Shown piece after piece: positions 26,101-35,649 of a stretch of 64,000 nt of DNA; the first letter of the stretch is position 1, and the number at the start of each line of letters is the position of its first letter. A model generated the notes under the pieces. It was not told the DNA's origin, searched no databases, and worked only from the letters and a program-made list of their open reading frames with translations. Made by a program: the position numbers and the translations under genes. The DNA lies in contig NC_092344.1 in assembly GCF_963676685.1 (NCBI RefSeq), positions 87,636,749-87,700,748 on the forward strand, read 5' to 3'. This DNA comes from Mytilus edulis (lineage: Eukaryota > Mollusca > Bivalvia > Mytilida > Mytilidae).

Positions 26101-29100
26101 TTAAGAATGTGTTGGATATTGTAAAGTAGACTGGACAAACAAATTGTTTCCATGTTTAAACTTTCAGAAGTACTAACCTTTATCATTCTGTAGACATTTA
26201 TGGCCATTATTTGATCACCATTCTTTCTTGTGATACAGGTTGTACCAGGATATTAATTACTATTCTTGCAAAACAGATTGACAAATACTAAAATGGTAAA
26301 CATAAGTAGGCATCCAATGTGTCCATAACTCGAACAGCATGTGTTGCAATACAGACTGACTAAAAGTTAAATTAGCATCAAATATGTGTACATAGCTCTT
26401 GCATCATGTGTTACAATACAGACTGACTAGAATTTAAATGTAATACCGTATAGCAGGTTATTTTGCGCGAATAAATTTTCGTGGATAGAACAAAATCGCC
26501 CAAAATAAATCCAGCCAATTTAAAAGTGTACATGCAAAGGTATTGATAAAACTTTTGAATCCGCCAAAATAATAACCGTCAAAATATTTTGTATACCTTA
26601 TTCAAGAAAAATCGTGAAATTAACCTGCTATACAGTATTCCAGAGCCATGCAGCCTTCCCTTTCTCGTCCAAAATTTACAGCATTAACAATACAATTAGA
26701 CTGGAAAAAAACAATAAAAGTATCGGTATGCTTTATACTGACAGGCATCCTCAATGTGTTCTTTAACTCAACTGATAAGATAACAAAACTGATTTACTCT
26801 TATTGTTACCAGTGTTATGTGTAAACTCAGCTGTTATTGATATCTCAAATTTTGAAAACATTTTGCACTCTTACCAAATTTGGTGTTATTGCCCCATGGG
26901 TTGAAGAAGACCTTTGGCGGTCACAAGGTCAAAAGTCAAGGTCACAACAGCAATTGATAGAATAAATTTGGAACAAAATGTTGTTTCCATGTTACATCTT
27001 TTGAACAGTGTATACAACATTCACCAATCTTGAGAATGCCCATTGAAATGATCCAAGAGCCCTGTTGATATTACTGGTCAGTTGGTCAAAGGTTAAGGTC
27101 ACAATACATATTTTCATTATTGAAGATAGATTTTCAGCAGGACATCCCTCCAATCTATGCTTTACCATTTCTGACATTTGTATTGAATAACATTTGACTT
27201 TTATTATTTATCTTTCAAAACTTTCACAAATTTTTTGTGTTAAAGATTGTGCTGTAAGTCATTTAGTTGTTAGTTGCTATTATTATATACTAGATAATGA
27301 GAATGTTGTATATAAAAGAGGTGGTATATGATATTTCATGAAGAGGAGAAGGTACAATTTGAAACTTATTTTGACCCTTTGAATTTACATTAAAAAAAAC
27401 ATATGATTCAAACTAGAAAAATTTAGAAATAAAAAAGTATAATTTTGGTCCAACTTGGCCTTAAAAATATTATGTACCTTCTGCTTTGTGACAGTTTTTT
27501 CATTTTAAAAGAAGCCTATAAATCTACTGATAATTGCAGATACTATTGGATATGATATCATAGGGTGGAAGAATATCTTTTAGCATATTTTAATCTTTCT
27601 TTTTTATTGGAATGTGTATACTTGGTGCTTTAGTTATTATAACAAGCTAAGGCTAGGCTTTTATTCACTAAGCTATTTATTTTCCTTTCCCATGTTAAAC
27701 AGGCCAAACCATTAGCAAAAACTACATTACTAAAATCTGACTTTTTTGTGTACCAAAGTTTTAAAGACTGTGTGTGTTATTTGGATTGAGTCCCATGTTC
27801 TACAGAATTAATATGTGTTGTTCAGTAGAACATCTGCATGTTATTGGAATGGGCATAGCTAACATTGATGTGGTTAACATACCATCAAACCTGTTTGTGA
27901 AGAAAATATAACTTCTTTCAATAGACCTTCATTCTGCTTGTAGAATTTTTCTATATACTAATTTATAGCTCAGAAAATTGAAATGTCTCCATCTTATCAA
28001 AAAAGAAAGGAAAAGAGGAGAAATAGAAAATTATAATTTCTGTTAAAAAATGGTCTCAACCTACAGGTTTGATTGTATTTTTCAGTATGGTAAATTCTGT
28101 GAATCCTGGAAGTAGTGTTTTTAAAGCTTGAGTTAAAAGGTATTGTTGTGTGACCCTTACTAGTTAATGTCTTAGGGCTCATTGATACTTTGAAGCAACT
28201 TTTTTATAACAGTGATATGTGAAAAAGGGGACATTCACAGAAGTAAAGTCAGTGAATTTATACTGGTTTTGAAAGGAGGTAAATGTCTATGTAACATCAA
28301 TCAACTAGCACGAATTTCTCCTTATAAGACATTTAGATGTCAATTTTATTATAAAGAAGTGCAAACACCTAACGGCCAGCTGATAATTGTCAAGATATTA
28401 GAGAAGTTGTGAATAATTTCATAAGAGAGGGCCAAATCTAATAATGACATTTCAGGTGAAATCATTGCATGAATGTTTTATGATTTATCATGTGTAGTAG
28501 CTTCTAAAGCATCAATGAGCCTTTGTGTTACAGCACAACCTAATAGTGCAAAAATATATCTGTGTAAGGTTAGGCAAATTAATATACACCTCCATATTAT
28601 ATATATATTAATTAATATACTTATTGATATCTATATGATTTACTATAGAAAACAAAGCTTAAGTCAGATGTTGCCATAGTAAAATAAACTCTTGTCATTT
28701 CATTGATTAAATGTTTTCAAATATTGTCTGGATGACATAATTTTCAATTTTTAAACCAACATTGTGAATTTTATTACAAGAAGAGAATTTATTTATGAGT
28801 ATCTGGACATTTTAAACAACAAAAAGTAATTTTATTAGATGATATTTAAATTTCTAACTGAAATCAAATTATTTCAATTTGTATATCAAGTGATATACAA
28901 CAAAGAAATCAAAGAAATTCATATGTTAACAATTTTTGTATGTGAGAACTACCAATTTATGTACATTTACTGATGTAAACACCCTGTCACATGCCTGAAG
29001 GAGATACAGTTTGCTCAACCCTAATTGTATGCAAACTACAAATAATTTTACATTTTCATTTTACATGTTTACACTTAGTATATAAAACCAGTAAGAGAAA

Positions 29101-29777
29101 TAAATAATAATGTAATAATTTTTACAGACATAAAAAATAAACTATAAGATTTAAAAGTCCTTAAAATCATTTATTTATTTCTCTAATAATTCTTTAACAG
29201 AAATGATTTTTTCAATAGGTATGCAGTATCTAATTCTTTCAAAGTATGACTAGTTGTATGAAACTTGAATAATAGCTCTGCATAACTTATATTGTTTTTA
29301 TCTTACTAAAATAGTTTGTATTACTGTGTAAAAGCTCAAGTATGATCATCTTTTTCATATTTTCAACAATGTATTGTGCTTTCTGAATGTTGTCATACTC
29401 CTTCTTTTGATTAATTAATCTTTAATTCTGAGGAAATAGAAAAAAAGGATGAAATGTTTAAAAAAAGTTATCTTTAGTTGCTAGTTTCAGTAGTTTAAAA
29501 AACCAAAAACAAAATAACAGAAATGTTATCATCATGTATCTGCAAATATCTGTACATTTGTATTTGGTTTATAACTAGGCCATCTATGTGCTCAATAAAA
29601 GTATAGGAAAATATCTAATACTAAAAGTTGAATTTATTTTTAATTTGATTTTTTCTTTTTAGTGTGCATAAGTCAGAATCTCAGAAACCAGTAATAAAAG
29701 GAGGAGTGTTAATGAGACCAGGTGGTACACCATCACAGGAGAAAGTTCCAATAGAAGAAAAGGAGCCACTTGTTTAG
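8036..29777 (+). CDS. MFSD5: MFSD5-like major facilitator (molybdate-anion transporter), 13 exons
   Basis: Spliced exons: 8036-8186, 17300-17444, 18010-18070, 18456-18563, 18860-18978, 19290-19426, 21721-21872, 22226-22296, 22952-23006, 23500-23602, 23959-24026, 24476-24555, 29663-29777. They total 1,365 nt and give 454 aa plus stop, close to the ~450 aa of vertebrate MFSD5. Every junction has GT..AG and keeps frame. The protein starts with a hydrophobic segment, then AGDWLQGPHVYALYDSYG (from residue 51). The MFS motif A GSIADKFGRR is at residues 93-102. GRLLGGIATSILYSAFESW and WTENYGDR follow, then FWPSLGQMRGKYVPEETRA and NFFRIPLN near the end. The family is a polytopic (about 12-helix) membrane transporter implicated in molybdate uptake; that role is by homology only. 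ATG 8036 is preferred because no other in-frame ATG lies nearby and the N-terminal helix starts there. The C-terminal tail is hydrophilic. Confidence 0.95.
11490..13240 (+). mobile_element. 5'-truncated LINE (Jockey/CR1-L2-like) with TTA-repeat tail
   Basis: Non-LTR retrotransposon, sense to MFSD5 intron 1. Reading frame homology begins near 11490, already inside the reverse transcriptase domain. The endonuclease and N-terminal parts are missing, as expected for 5' truncation during target-primed integration. The ORF is followed by a ~285-bp 3' UTR (including CCCTCTTTAAATAAAG) and a (TTA)n tail at 13215-13236. The same 3' end occurs on the minus strand at 33261-33450. Confidence 0.92.
11517..12929 (+). 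CDS. LINE reverse transcriptase C-terminal fragment (470 aa)
   Basis: Uninterrupted frame of 470 aa. RT blocks in order: NYRPISVLPSLSKVLE (res. ~28), SGFRPHHSCQTAL (~67), LDFKKAFDLVDHDIL (~101), GVPQGSILGPLLFVLFINDL (~158) and YADDTTLH (~189; catalytic Asp pair of the YADD box). The thumb and C-terminal region follow, with ILPLIDYCCIIWG, LQKRAARLIL and PKPKTELFKKSF, typical of Jockey/CR1/L2-clade elements. The in-frame sequence extends upstream of the ATG (FNRMIDTGIYP), so this Met is not a true start. The lack of stops suggests a fairly young insertion. It cannot be autonomous because the endonuclease is absent. Confidence 0.93.
   Translation: MIDTGIYPSLLKNAKVTPVYKDGDKVLATNYRPISVLPSLSKVLERHVSNNMYKYLSKFKLLHPTQSGFRPHHSCQTALIDIIDKWLKEMNDGNLNLAILLDFKKAFDLVDHDILCLKLAIYGFSESAVGFFRSYLSNRTQQVNICNVNSDKKDVKFGVPQGSILGPLLFVLFINDLPLCIKNCKTDLYADDTTLHKSGKSIENLHDDVQEDLCKVEEWCKMNNMFINTKKTKCLVTGTSQKLSTQSFQPNLVINSETLQNSSCEKLLGVKIDNTLSWKNQIDQICASISSRIYLLSKLKKFLDINARKAYYNGYILPLIDYCCIIWGECKNEGIVRILKLQKRAARLILDADPLSPSAPLFKKLGWMTVENRIKYHKYLLLFKCMRKEAPQYLIQKFQLISVNNPYALRGVTQGNLIVPKPKTELFKKSFAYSGSVLWNGLPYEMRKVQNTYSFKQIIKQYLRQSQYSV
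14555..15647. mobile_element. Non-autonomous DNA transposon candidate with 11-bp TIRs
   Basis: Begins CAGTGGCGTAG (14555-14565) and ends with its exact reverse complement CTACGCCACTG (15637-15647). It is flanked by CATGT on both sides (14550-14554 and 15648-15652), a 5-bp target duplication. A direct repeat AATGATGTGGATGC lies just inside each end (14576 and 15598). No transposase frame is visible. CAG..G termini resemble hAT-like elements, but hAT normally makes 8-bp duplications, so I leave the superfamily open. Confidence 0.75.
16629..17299 (+). repeat. Tandem duplication of the MFSD5 intron-1 3' end
   Basis: Copy 1 (16629-16985) and copy 2 (17141-17299) share GTCAGCCAATCCAAATTAT, GATTCTAAT.AAACAT and a TTTAGACTT..TTACATTTTTCT tail. 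Copy 2 ends in the working exon 2 acceptor. Copy 1 ends in TGTTGATAG at the matching place and carries the MITE at 16700-16910. Between them lies a short region with repeated CACAGACCAGG motifs (17047-17095). Confidence 0.7.
16700..16910. mobile_element. Palindromic MITE (TAACTG / CAGTTA ends)
   Basis: The left arm TTAGAAATTATTGCGAG..TTTTTATTATTG is complementary to the right arm CAATAATAAATGCACACAAT and its continuation AATTGCTGCAATTACAGTTA. Both arms contain TCGCAATAATA-type motifs. A related copy is at 48650-48840. Confidence 0.7.
17300..17444 (+). CDS. MFSD5: MFSD5 exon 2
   Basis: Encodes residues 51-98 plus two bases, from GDWLQG to ADK of motif A. The acceptor is TTCTTTTAG and the donor GTAAGG. 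Confidence 0.95.
18010..18070 (+). CDS. MFSD5: MFSD5 exon 3
   Basis: Encodes residues 99-119. It completes motif A (FGRRN) and continues to YGGACITK. The acceptor is TTTACAG and the donor GTAGGA. Confidence 0.95.
18456..18563 (+). CDS. MFSD5: MFSD5 exon 4
   Basis: Residues 120-155, HFNSFWVLMLGRLLGGIATS and onward to MIYEHTK. Phase 0 at both ends. Confidence 0.95.
18690..18712. repeat. T-tract and AT microsatellite
   Basis: A run of T followed by alternating TA in MFSD5 intron 4. Confidence 0.8.
18860..18978 (+). CDS. MFSD5: MFSD5 exon 5
   Basis: Residues 156-194 plus two bases, RGFEQESLGTVFSHAVLGNS and the helix VAIVAGLVAQFFADRFGF. The donor is GTAAGT. Confidence 0.95.
19290..19426 (+). 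CDS. MFSD5: MFSD5 exon 6
   Basis: Residues 195-240 plus one base: APFDVALTVLMIMTVIVV, then FTWTENYGDR. The donor is GTGGGT at 19427. The following intron holds the three-copy 502-bp element. Confidence 0.95.
19675..21515 (+). mobile_element. Dispersed ~1.84-kb repeat with three 502-bp internal copies
   Basis: The left end is TAGCTCACCTGGCCCGAAGG and the right end has AGGTGAGCGACACAGG, so the termini are roughly inverted (TAGCTCACCT/AGGTGAGCGA). After the left end comes a GTC-rich stretch (19726-19793). A block starting CTTTTACAAAAATCTTCTCC then repeats at 19798, 20300 and 20802, exactly 502 bp apart. A further partial block follows, then the hairpin AGGCTCTTTAGAGCCT near 21494. No coding frame is present. 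The style is typical of abundant bivalve dispersed repeats. It sits in MFSD5 intron 6. Confidence 0.85.
21721..21872 (+). CDS. MFSD5: MFSD5 exon 7
   Basis: Residues 241-291: DPKILCLGMIQSLFEGSM, then FVLEWTPAL, up to FAGFM. The acceptor is TTTATTTCAG and the donor GTATGT. Confidence 0.95.
22226..22296 (+). CDS. MFSD5: MFSD5 exon 8
   Basis: Residues 292-314 plus two bases, VSIMIGSSLFKLLSKYSS to FM. The donor is GTAAGT. Confidence 0.93.
22952..23006 (+). CDS. MFSD5: MFSD5 exon 9
   Basis: Residues 315-333, helix RFVLVVASASLATPIIFKG. The pyrimidine-rich acceptor ends CCAG and the donor is GTAAGT. Confidence 0.93.
23500..23602 (+). CDS. MFSD5: MFSD5 exon 10
   Basis: Residues 334-367 plus one base, including the family-typical FWPSLGQMRGKYVPEE. 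The donor is GTAAGT. Confidence 0.95.
23664..23745 (-). repeat. Short dispersed-repeat piece
   Basis: AGAAGAGGTGGTATGATTG and GAGACAACTCTCCA are the reverse complement of the TTGTCTCATTGGC/ACCACATCTTCTT tail family seen at 6345 and 60850. Confidence 0.6.
23959..24026 (+). CDS. MFSD5: MFSD5 exon 11
   Basis: Residues 368-390, TRATIMNFFRIPLNMIVVAI and LLQ. The donor is GTGAGT. Confidence 0.95.
24476..24555 (+). CDS. MFSD5: MFSD5 exon 12
   Basis: Residues 391-416 plus two bases: NLQMKVIFQCCVGFLFLAAL, then SQQWLY. It is followed by the 5.1-kb last intron. Confidence 0.93.
24822..24935. mobile_element. Short palindromic MITE
   Basis: The left arm GGAGTCGATTTCACAAAAAA then ACTTACGACTAAGAT is mirrored by ATCTTAGTCTTAAGT then TTTTTTGTGAAATTGACTCC. 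The arms are ~35 bp around a ~40-bp centre. Taking the termini as GAGTC/GACTC, a CTG triplet lies directly outside each end (24819-24821 overlapping the first G, and from 24935). Confidence 0.7.
26336..26440. repeat. Two-copy ~66-bp tandem repeat
   Basis: CATGTGTT.CAATACAGACTGACTA occurs at 26339 and again ~66 bases later, directly before the MITE at 26442. Confidence 0.55.
26442..26640. mobile_element. Palindromic MITE (GTATAGCAGGTTA ends)
   Basis: The left end AATACCGTATAGCAGGTTAT is the near-exact reverse complement of the right end TTAACCTGCTATACAGTATT. The inside has further complementary stretches (TTTCGTGGA, CCAAAATAA). There is no coding frame. Confidence 0.75.
26870..27185. repeat. 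Dispersed repeat with GGTCAAGGTCACAA motifs
   Basis: TTGCCCCATGGGTTGAAGAA, CACAAGGTCAAAAGTCAAGG and later GGTCAAAGGTTAAGGTCACA resemble abundant invertebrate dispersed repeats. Internal similarity is only partial. Confidence 0.4.
29663..29777 (+). CDS. MFSD5: MFSD5 exon 13 (terminal)
   Basis: Residues 417-454 and the TAG stop at 29775. It encodes the hydrophilic C-terminal tail ending EEKEPLV. The acceptor is TTCTTTTTAG. Confidence 0.9.
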
Positions 29778-30016
29778 ATCGTCTATTGACATTATAAAGT
29801 GATTCTGAGGGTTATCGTATTATGGTGTTCTGAATGTATTTCTTATTTGTTGTTGTTTAAAAGATATTATTATGAAATGTATTTTTGTATAATGAATATT
29901 ATATTTATAAGTTGCACGACATTGAACATTGAAAAATGTAAATTATCAATACAATCTGCTGTTCTAAGTATTGTCAAACAATTTTGATTTATAACCTTTA
30001 TAAATGAAAGGTAAGA

Positions 30017-30029
30017 AATAAATAATAAA
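30017..30029 (+). other. Candidate MFSD5 polyadenylation signals
   Basis: Two AATAAA hexamers (30017-30022 and 30024-30029) lie about 240 bases after the stop codon, giving a plausible short 3' UTR. Confidence 0.45.
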
Positions 30030-31213
30030 AATATTATAAAAAGTCATGAAATTTTGTTTCCTACCTTTTAGTGAAATGATTTGATAAGATTAATGTAAAA
30101 AATCATGTATAAAATTTTGTAAAAGGCTTAGTACCTTGAAAGTTAGTACCTATTTATACATACAGCCGGTCAAATGAATGTGTTAATGCGTTAATATTAT
30201 AAATGAGACATACCACAAATTTATCTGTTTTGACATGCAAAACCTCGAGACCATACTTTTTTCTAATTAAGAAAAATAATGTACCATTTTTCATTTGTGA
30301 CTTTGTCCTAAAATTATTTGATAGTTTCTCTCAGTAGACTGTAGATTTTTAAGTGCACTCTCAGTAGACTGCAGATTGTTAAGTGCACTCTCAGTAGACT
30401 ACTGATTGTTAAGTGCACATTTCTCTTTGAATAAGAATGAATGATAAATCTCTCTTTTTTTCCCCCTTAAATTTGAAGATTGAAAAGGTAATAAAATTCC
30501 ATTCTCAATTTTATTTCAACTATATCAAATAATATCCTTTAGATGATCATTTTTGAGATTTTAAATCTCCAACTGTTTTTAAAACAGTTGCAAAAAATAT
30601 GAATTTCATACATTTTTAATAGTCAGTATATCATAATGTTGTAACAAATATTTTAAACATTTTACACATGTTATTCAAAGTCCCCCTATAAAATAAATTT
30701 CTATTAATATAATCATGATTACATTTGAATCTTGGTAATCAACAATGATTTGTTGAACATAAGATAATATAGTTTATGTGATATTTGTATTTTTTGTATA
30801 TTTTTTGTATTGTTTTTGAGTTCATTAGATAAATTTATGGTTTGTTGTAAATTAAGAGGAGTACTAAATATGTATTTTTGCACTTAGAGTTTAGCGAAGT
30901 ATTATTACTTTGAATTTTCCCTCTCAAATTTCAATATTAGAAACTATCAATTCACTAGAATCTATTTTTCATATTTGTTTTTATTGAGAACTGTTAAAAT
31001 TTGTGAATTCATTAGTGAGCCACATTTCAGGTAGTAAAGTAAAATTATGACGTGTATGAAAAATACAACAATAGTGAAATATAAAATAGGAGTATTGATT
31101 TTTATAGTAATTTTCTTTAACCAATTAGCATTTGTTATAATACCGACTGTGTGAGACCCTAATGGGTAGTCAACGTCGTTAAACACGCCAAAAGTAGTTC
31201 TTATAAAATGTAC
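30030..31213. other. Intergenic, downstream of MFSD5
   Basis: A/T-rich. Only the 30-bp triple repeat stands out; no gene was seen. Confidence 0.55.
30331..30418. repeat. Three-copy 30-bp tandem repeat
   Basis: TCAGTAGACTG.AGATT.TTA followed by AGTGCACTC starts at 30331, 30361 and 30391, an exact 30-bp period with few substitutions. Confidence 0.9.
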
Positions 31214-31466
31214 TAGGATCTCGGTGGCTGGGTTGTTTAAGTAATTATTCTGCAGTCATACTTAGCCTGTCAACACTGAGAATGTGAGTTGAAGCCCCGC
31301 TCATGTTGGGTGCATTTCACTCCTAATTTGATTGACTAGAAAGTTTTCCTGCTGAAGGTTGGTGGTTTTTTCCAGGTACACTGTCTTCATCTACATATGA
31401 AAACTGGCTGTCATGATATATCCCACGGTGCTGAAAGGGGGATACTTTCAACATCAATCAATCGAT
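31214..31466 (+). mobile_element. tRNA-derived SINE
   Basis: A box A-like GGTGGCTGGGTTGTTTAAG (from 31223) and a box B-like GAGTTGAAGCC (31286-31296) are spaced as in a tRNA-type pol III promoter. A conserved-looking body follows (GGTGGTTTTTTCCAGGTAC), then a tail ending in CAATCAATCGAT. This is the pattern of bivalve tRNA-derived SINEs. Family name not assigned. Confidence 0.7.
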
Positions 31467-33180
31467 CTGAATATGTACATATTTTTTTTATTAAATAGAA
31501 ATACATGTAGTACATTTTTTAAAGTCAAATCTTCAAAAACAAACTATTTATTCAAAAGTTATTTTTTCAGTTGAAGATTAATTGAGACCTTATTCATATT
31601 TTCACTGCACATCTATTTGATTGTTATCAAGTTGAATAAAAGCAAAGACTAGGAGAGAATATGCCCACTAGTGTAAACCAAGTTTTTTCACACCTTTGAT
31701 GATTCGATAAATAGTGTGAATAACAATAAACTTGCATCATTAATTGAAATATAAAACATCAAGAAAAAAAAAATCTGTGAAGTCAGTCAGACATATTGAA
31801 GTGAAATAAAGTATCTGAGAAAATAAGCTGGTTTACAGGTTTAAATGGAGGAAACTTTTTCTCGGTATATAGCATAAAAAATCTTGATTGAGGAAAAACT
31901 CACTGAAATGTGGCACCTTTACTTATAATTCAATGACAGTTTAAAATTTTTATCATATTAAATAAAATTTTGCTGTTTGTTTTTGAGTCAATTACAGTTG
32001 AAATTATAGTTAAAAAGTTTTTGAGTGCTTTTTGCATCAATTAGACGGAAGGAAATATTGTGTTCTATTTCTAAACATGGCAATTTCAATCTTTGATTTT
32101 ATAGTTGTAAATAAATTTTTCCAGTTCTGCATTTTTGGAAGGGGAAAACATATTTGCAGCTGCAAAATCTATAGTATTTATATAAATTGCAGTTATTCAT
32201 ATTCTAATGTAATTGTTTAAGCATGCCTGCTAAATGAAATTAAATGTCACAGAGTATTCTGCCAGGTAAAGTGTGAGTTTAATCCCCCTGCACACATACT
32301 AGGTCATCCTTTTAAAAATCTAATATAGAAAAGAATTGCATTAGAATAAAATATTGTTGTAAGTTGTATTAACTTCCAGTTTTGTCCGGAGTCCTTTATT
32401 TTAACAAATGATTTCTGATGCAAGGACAGAGACAATATAAAAGGGTGGGGTATTCCAAACATAACTGTGGTTTTCCAGCTTGAAAAAAAGTGTGGCCTAT
32501 TGGTGAAGTTGAAGAAACAAGTTGTTTTAATATATCAAGTGTTGTAATAATTTATACTAGATTCAACCAAAAGGCATTATTTGAAAGCCATTTCATTAAA
32601 TTGCAAAAGTTTCAAAACTATAGATGGCTACCTGTTATATATCAATGTAGAATTGTATTTTTTTACAACAAGAAAATATTGTTTAAGATGATGTTAATGT
32701 TATGAACTCATTTGGGAAAAAATAAAAATTGGAGCTTGTTATATTTTGTTAATTTGAATTACTATGGAGTTGATAAACTATTTTCTGCATGAAAACCTAC
32801 CGGTATGCATATTCCCTCAACATGAGGCTATCTATTGTCATGTTCCTCATGTTTAATTTGCATTTTAGCTCAAATACTAACTTGGAAATTTTTTCTGAGG
32901 GGGGGGGGGGGGTGTTAAACATACAAGAAGAAAAAGACTACTTCCTGTGTCGGGTCCAGTTGAAGTAAAAAATTAGAAAAAATCGTGAAATTCCGTCCAA
33001 AATTACCCTCTTTAGACTGCTGTAACCAGATCAGTTTCACTCCGACCTATTAACTGTTGGGGTTATATGTGTTAACTGGAGTCCACTCTATATGCAAACT
33101 AAGCTGGACATCTATATCAGCATCCCTTTGTCTGCTGGGTCAAGAAATAGGATGAATTTATGTCAAAATTATGTAATATG
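31467..33180. other. Intergenic region without recognised gene
   Basis: A/T-rich, with a run of 14 G at 32899-32912. Short frames at 32032-32220 and 32490-32705 have no recognisable domain and are treated as chance. Confidence 0.55.
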
Positions 33181-33181
33181 C

Positions 33182-33260
<79 letters not shown>
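33181..33260. repeat. (CAA)n microsatellite
   Basis: An uninterrupted 80-bp CAA run. On the minus strand it is a (GTT)n tail attached directly to the LINE 3' end. Confidence 0.97.
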
Positions 33261-33450
33261 CTTTATTTTAAGAGGGTTACACAGTTAGCTATATAACTAA
33301 TCTTCCCTGAGGCCCTCATCATGAGAAATCAAACAAAATGCAAACATATACATTGCATACATTAGTATAAAAAGTCAAGTATGATGATAATGTTTAATAC
33401 AACTTGATAAAATGTGATGAAAAAAAGTAAACATGATGACATGATCAGTT

Positions 33451-35424
33451 TTTATACGACCGCAAAATTTGAAACATTTTTCGTCGTATATTGCTATCAC
33501 GTTGGCGTCGTCGTCGTCGTCGTCCGAATACTTTTAGTTTTCGCACTCTAACTTTAGTAAAAGTGAATGGAAATCTATGAAATTTTAACACAAGGTTTAT
33601 GACCACAAAAGGAAGGTTGGTATAGATTTTGGGAGTTTTGGTCCCAACATTTTAGGAATTAGGGGCCAAAAAGGGCCCAAATAAGCATTTTCTTGGTTTT
33701 CGCACTATAACTTTAGTTTAAGTTAATAGAAATCTATGAAATTTTGACACAAGGTTTATGACCACAAAAGAACGGTTGGGATTGATTTTGGGAGTTTTGG
33801 TTTCAACAGTTTAGGAATTAGGGGCCAAAAAAGGGCCCAAATAAGCATTATTCTTGGTTTTCGCACAATAACTTTAGTTTTAAGTAAATAGAAATCAATG
33901 AAATTTAAACACAATGTTAATGACTACAAAAGGAAGGTTGGTATTGATTTTGGGAGTTTAGGTCCCAACAGTTTAGGAATTAGGGGCCAAAATGGGACCC
34001 AAATAAGCATTTTTCTTGGTTTTCGCACCATCACGTTAGTATAGTAAATAGAAATCTATGAAATTTAAACACAAGGTTTATGACCATAAAAGGAAGGTTG
34101 GTATTGATTTTGGGAGTTTTGGTCCCAACAGAATAAGGGGCCCAAAGGGTCCAAAATTAAACTTTGTTTGATTTCATCAAAATTGAATAATTGGGGTTCT
34201 TTGATATGCCGAATCTAACTGTCATGACTGTGTATGTAGATTCTTAACTTTTGGTCCCGTTTTCAAATTGGTCTACATTAAGGTCCAAAGGGTCCAAAAT
34301 TAAACTTAGTTTGATTTTGACAAAAAATGAATCAGTTAGGTTCTTTGATATGCTGAATCTAAAAATGTACTTAGATTCTTGATTATTGGCCCAGTTTTCA
34401 AGTTGGTCCAAATCGGGGTCCAAAATTAAACTTTGTTTGATTTCATCAAAAATTGAATAAATGGGGTTCTTTGATATACCAAATCTAACTGTGCATGTAG
34501 ATTCTTCATTTTTGGTCCTGTTTTCAAATTGGTCTACACTAAAGTCCAAAGGGTCCAAAATTAAACTTAGTCTGATTTTAACAAAAATTGAAATCTTGGG
34601 GTTCTTTGATATGCTGAATCCAAAAATGTACTTAGATTTTTTATTATGGGCCCAGTTTTCAAGTTGGTCCAAATCAGGATCTAAAATTATTATATTAAGT
34701 ATTGTGCAATAGCAAGTCTTTTCAATTGCACAGTATTGCGCAATGGCAAGAAATATCTAATTGCACAATATTGTGAAATAGCAAATTTTTTTTTAATTAG
34801 AGTTATCTTTCTTTGTCCAGAATAGTAAGCAAGAAATATCTAATTGCAAAATATTGTGCAATAGCAAGATTTTTTTTTAATTGGAGTTATCTTTCTTTGT
34901 CCAGAATCAACTTAAATCTTTGTTATATACAATATACAATGTATATTCACTTTTTACTACCAACTGATAAATTAAAATAATCTTTACCATTCAGTGATAA
35001 CAAGCAGTTTTTTTACATCTTAATATTTTATGATGTATTTAAATGAGTAGTTATTGTTGCAAACTCCATTAGAAATTTTAATTGAGATTAGTTTTGGAAT
35101 AAGGGAAAGGGGGATGTGATTAAAAAAATTGGGTTCAATTTTTCTCATTTGAAATTTCATAAATAAAAAAGAAAATTTCTTCAAACATTTTTTTGAGAGG
35201 ATTAATATTCAACAGCATAGTGAATTGCTCTAAGAGAAAACAAAAATTTTAAGTTCATTAGAACACATTCATTCTGTGTCAGAAACCTATGCTGTGTCAA
35301 CTATTTAATCACAATCCAAATTTAGAGCTGAATCCAGCTTGAATGTTGTGTCCATACTTGCCCCAACCGTTCAGGGTTCAACCTCTGCGGTCGTATAAAG
35401 CTACGCCCTGCAGAGCATCTGGTT
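33451..35424 (+). mobile_element. TATACGACCGCA-type dispersed repeat, copy A
   Basis: The left end TTTATACGACCGCA (33451) is the inverse of TGCGGTCGTATAAA near the right end (35386-35399), followed by a ~25-bp GC-richer tail ending GCATCTGGTT. Inside are a GTC-rich tract (33507-33525), at least four ~150-bp blocks starting GTTTTCGCAC..TAACTTTAGT, then ~145-bp blocks with GGTTCTTTGATATGC. The minus-strand frame 34244-34672 runs through these blocks and is a repeat artefact. No transposase is present. Confidence 0.85.
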
Positions 35425-35440
35425 AATATTATTGATATAG

Positions 35441-35647
35441 CTAGGTTGATTTCAATAAATGATCTGTTATTTTGTATTTGAAAGAATTAACATTTGTAAT
35501 ATTTCTTAACGGTATTGGCAAATTATTCCACAAGAATGGTCCAGAATACATAAAAGATTTTTTGAACAATTCTGTTTTTGGTTTAGGGAGTATGAGGTTT
35601 CCTTGAACAGCAAGTACTGGGGATTCATTTATTTTCGTTGGTACCAA
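35441..35647 (-). pseudogene. LINE ORF C-terminal remnant (68 aa)
   Basis: QGNLILPKPKTELFKKSFMY then SGPFLWNNLP aligns with the C-terminus of the LINE ORF at 11517-12929 (QGNLIVPKPKTELFKKSFAY). The stop is conserved in place. The upstream part is absent, either by 5' truncation or cut by the following repeat. Confidence 0.88.
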
Positions 35648-35649
35648 TT

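Larger units (their letters stand above)
24556..29662 (+). other. MFSD5 intron 12 (5.1 kb), remainder
   Basis: Apart from the two MITEs and the repeats at 26336-27185, this is A/T-rich sequence. Short chance frames (for example 28212-28412) have no recognisable domain, start context or conservation signal. Confidence 0.55.
33261..35649 (-). mobile_element. LINE 3' fragment, split by a nested repeat
   Basis: The minus-strand 3' UTR (33261-33450; CTTTATTTTAAGAGGG and CTTCCCTGAGGCCCTCA are the complement of 13140-13215) and the ORF C-terminus (35441-35647) belong to the LINE family of 11490-13240. They are separated by the 33451-35424 element, which therefore inserted into this LINE copy's 3' UTR. 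Confidence 0.85.

Noticed and set aside
31214..31300. Stand-alone tRNA gene
   Set aside because: Box A- and box B-like motifs are present, but the acceptor stem is not convincing and a SINE body and tail follow.
34244..34712. Frames of 142 and 83 aa on both strands
   Set aside because: Read through ~145-bp blocks of the dispersed repeat; the repetitive peptide mirrors the DNA repeat.
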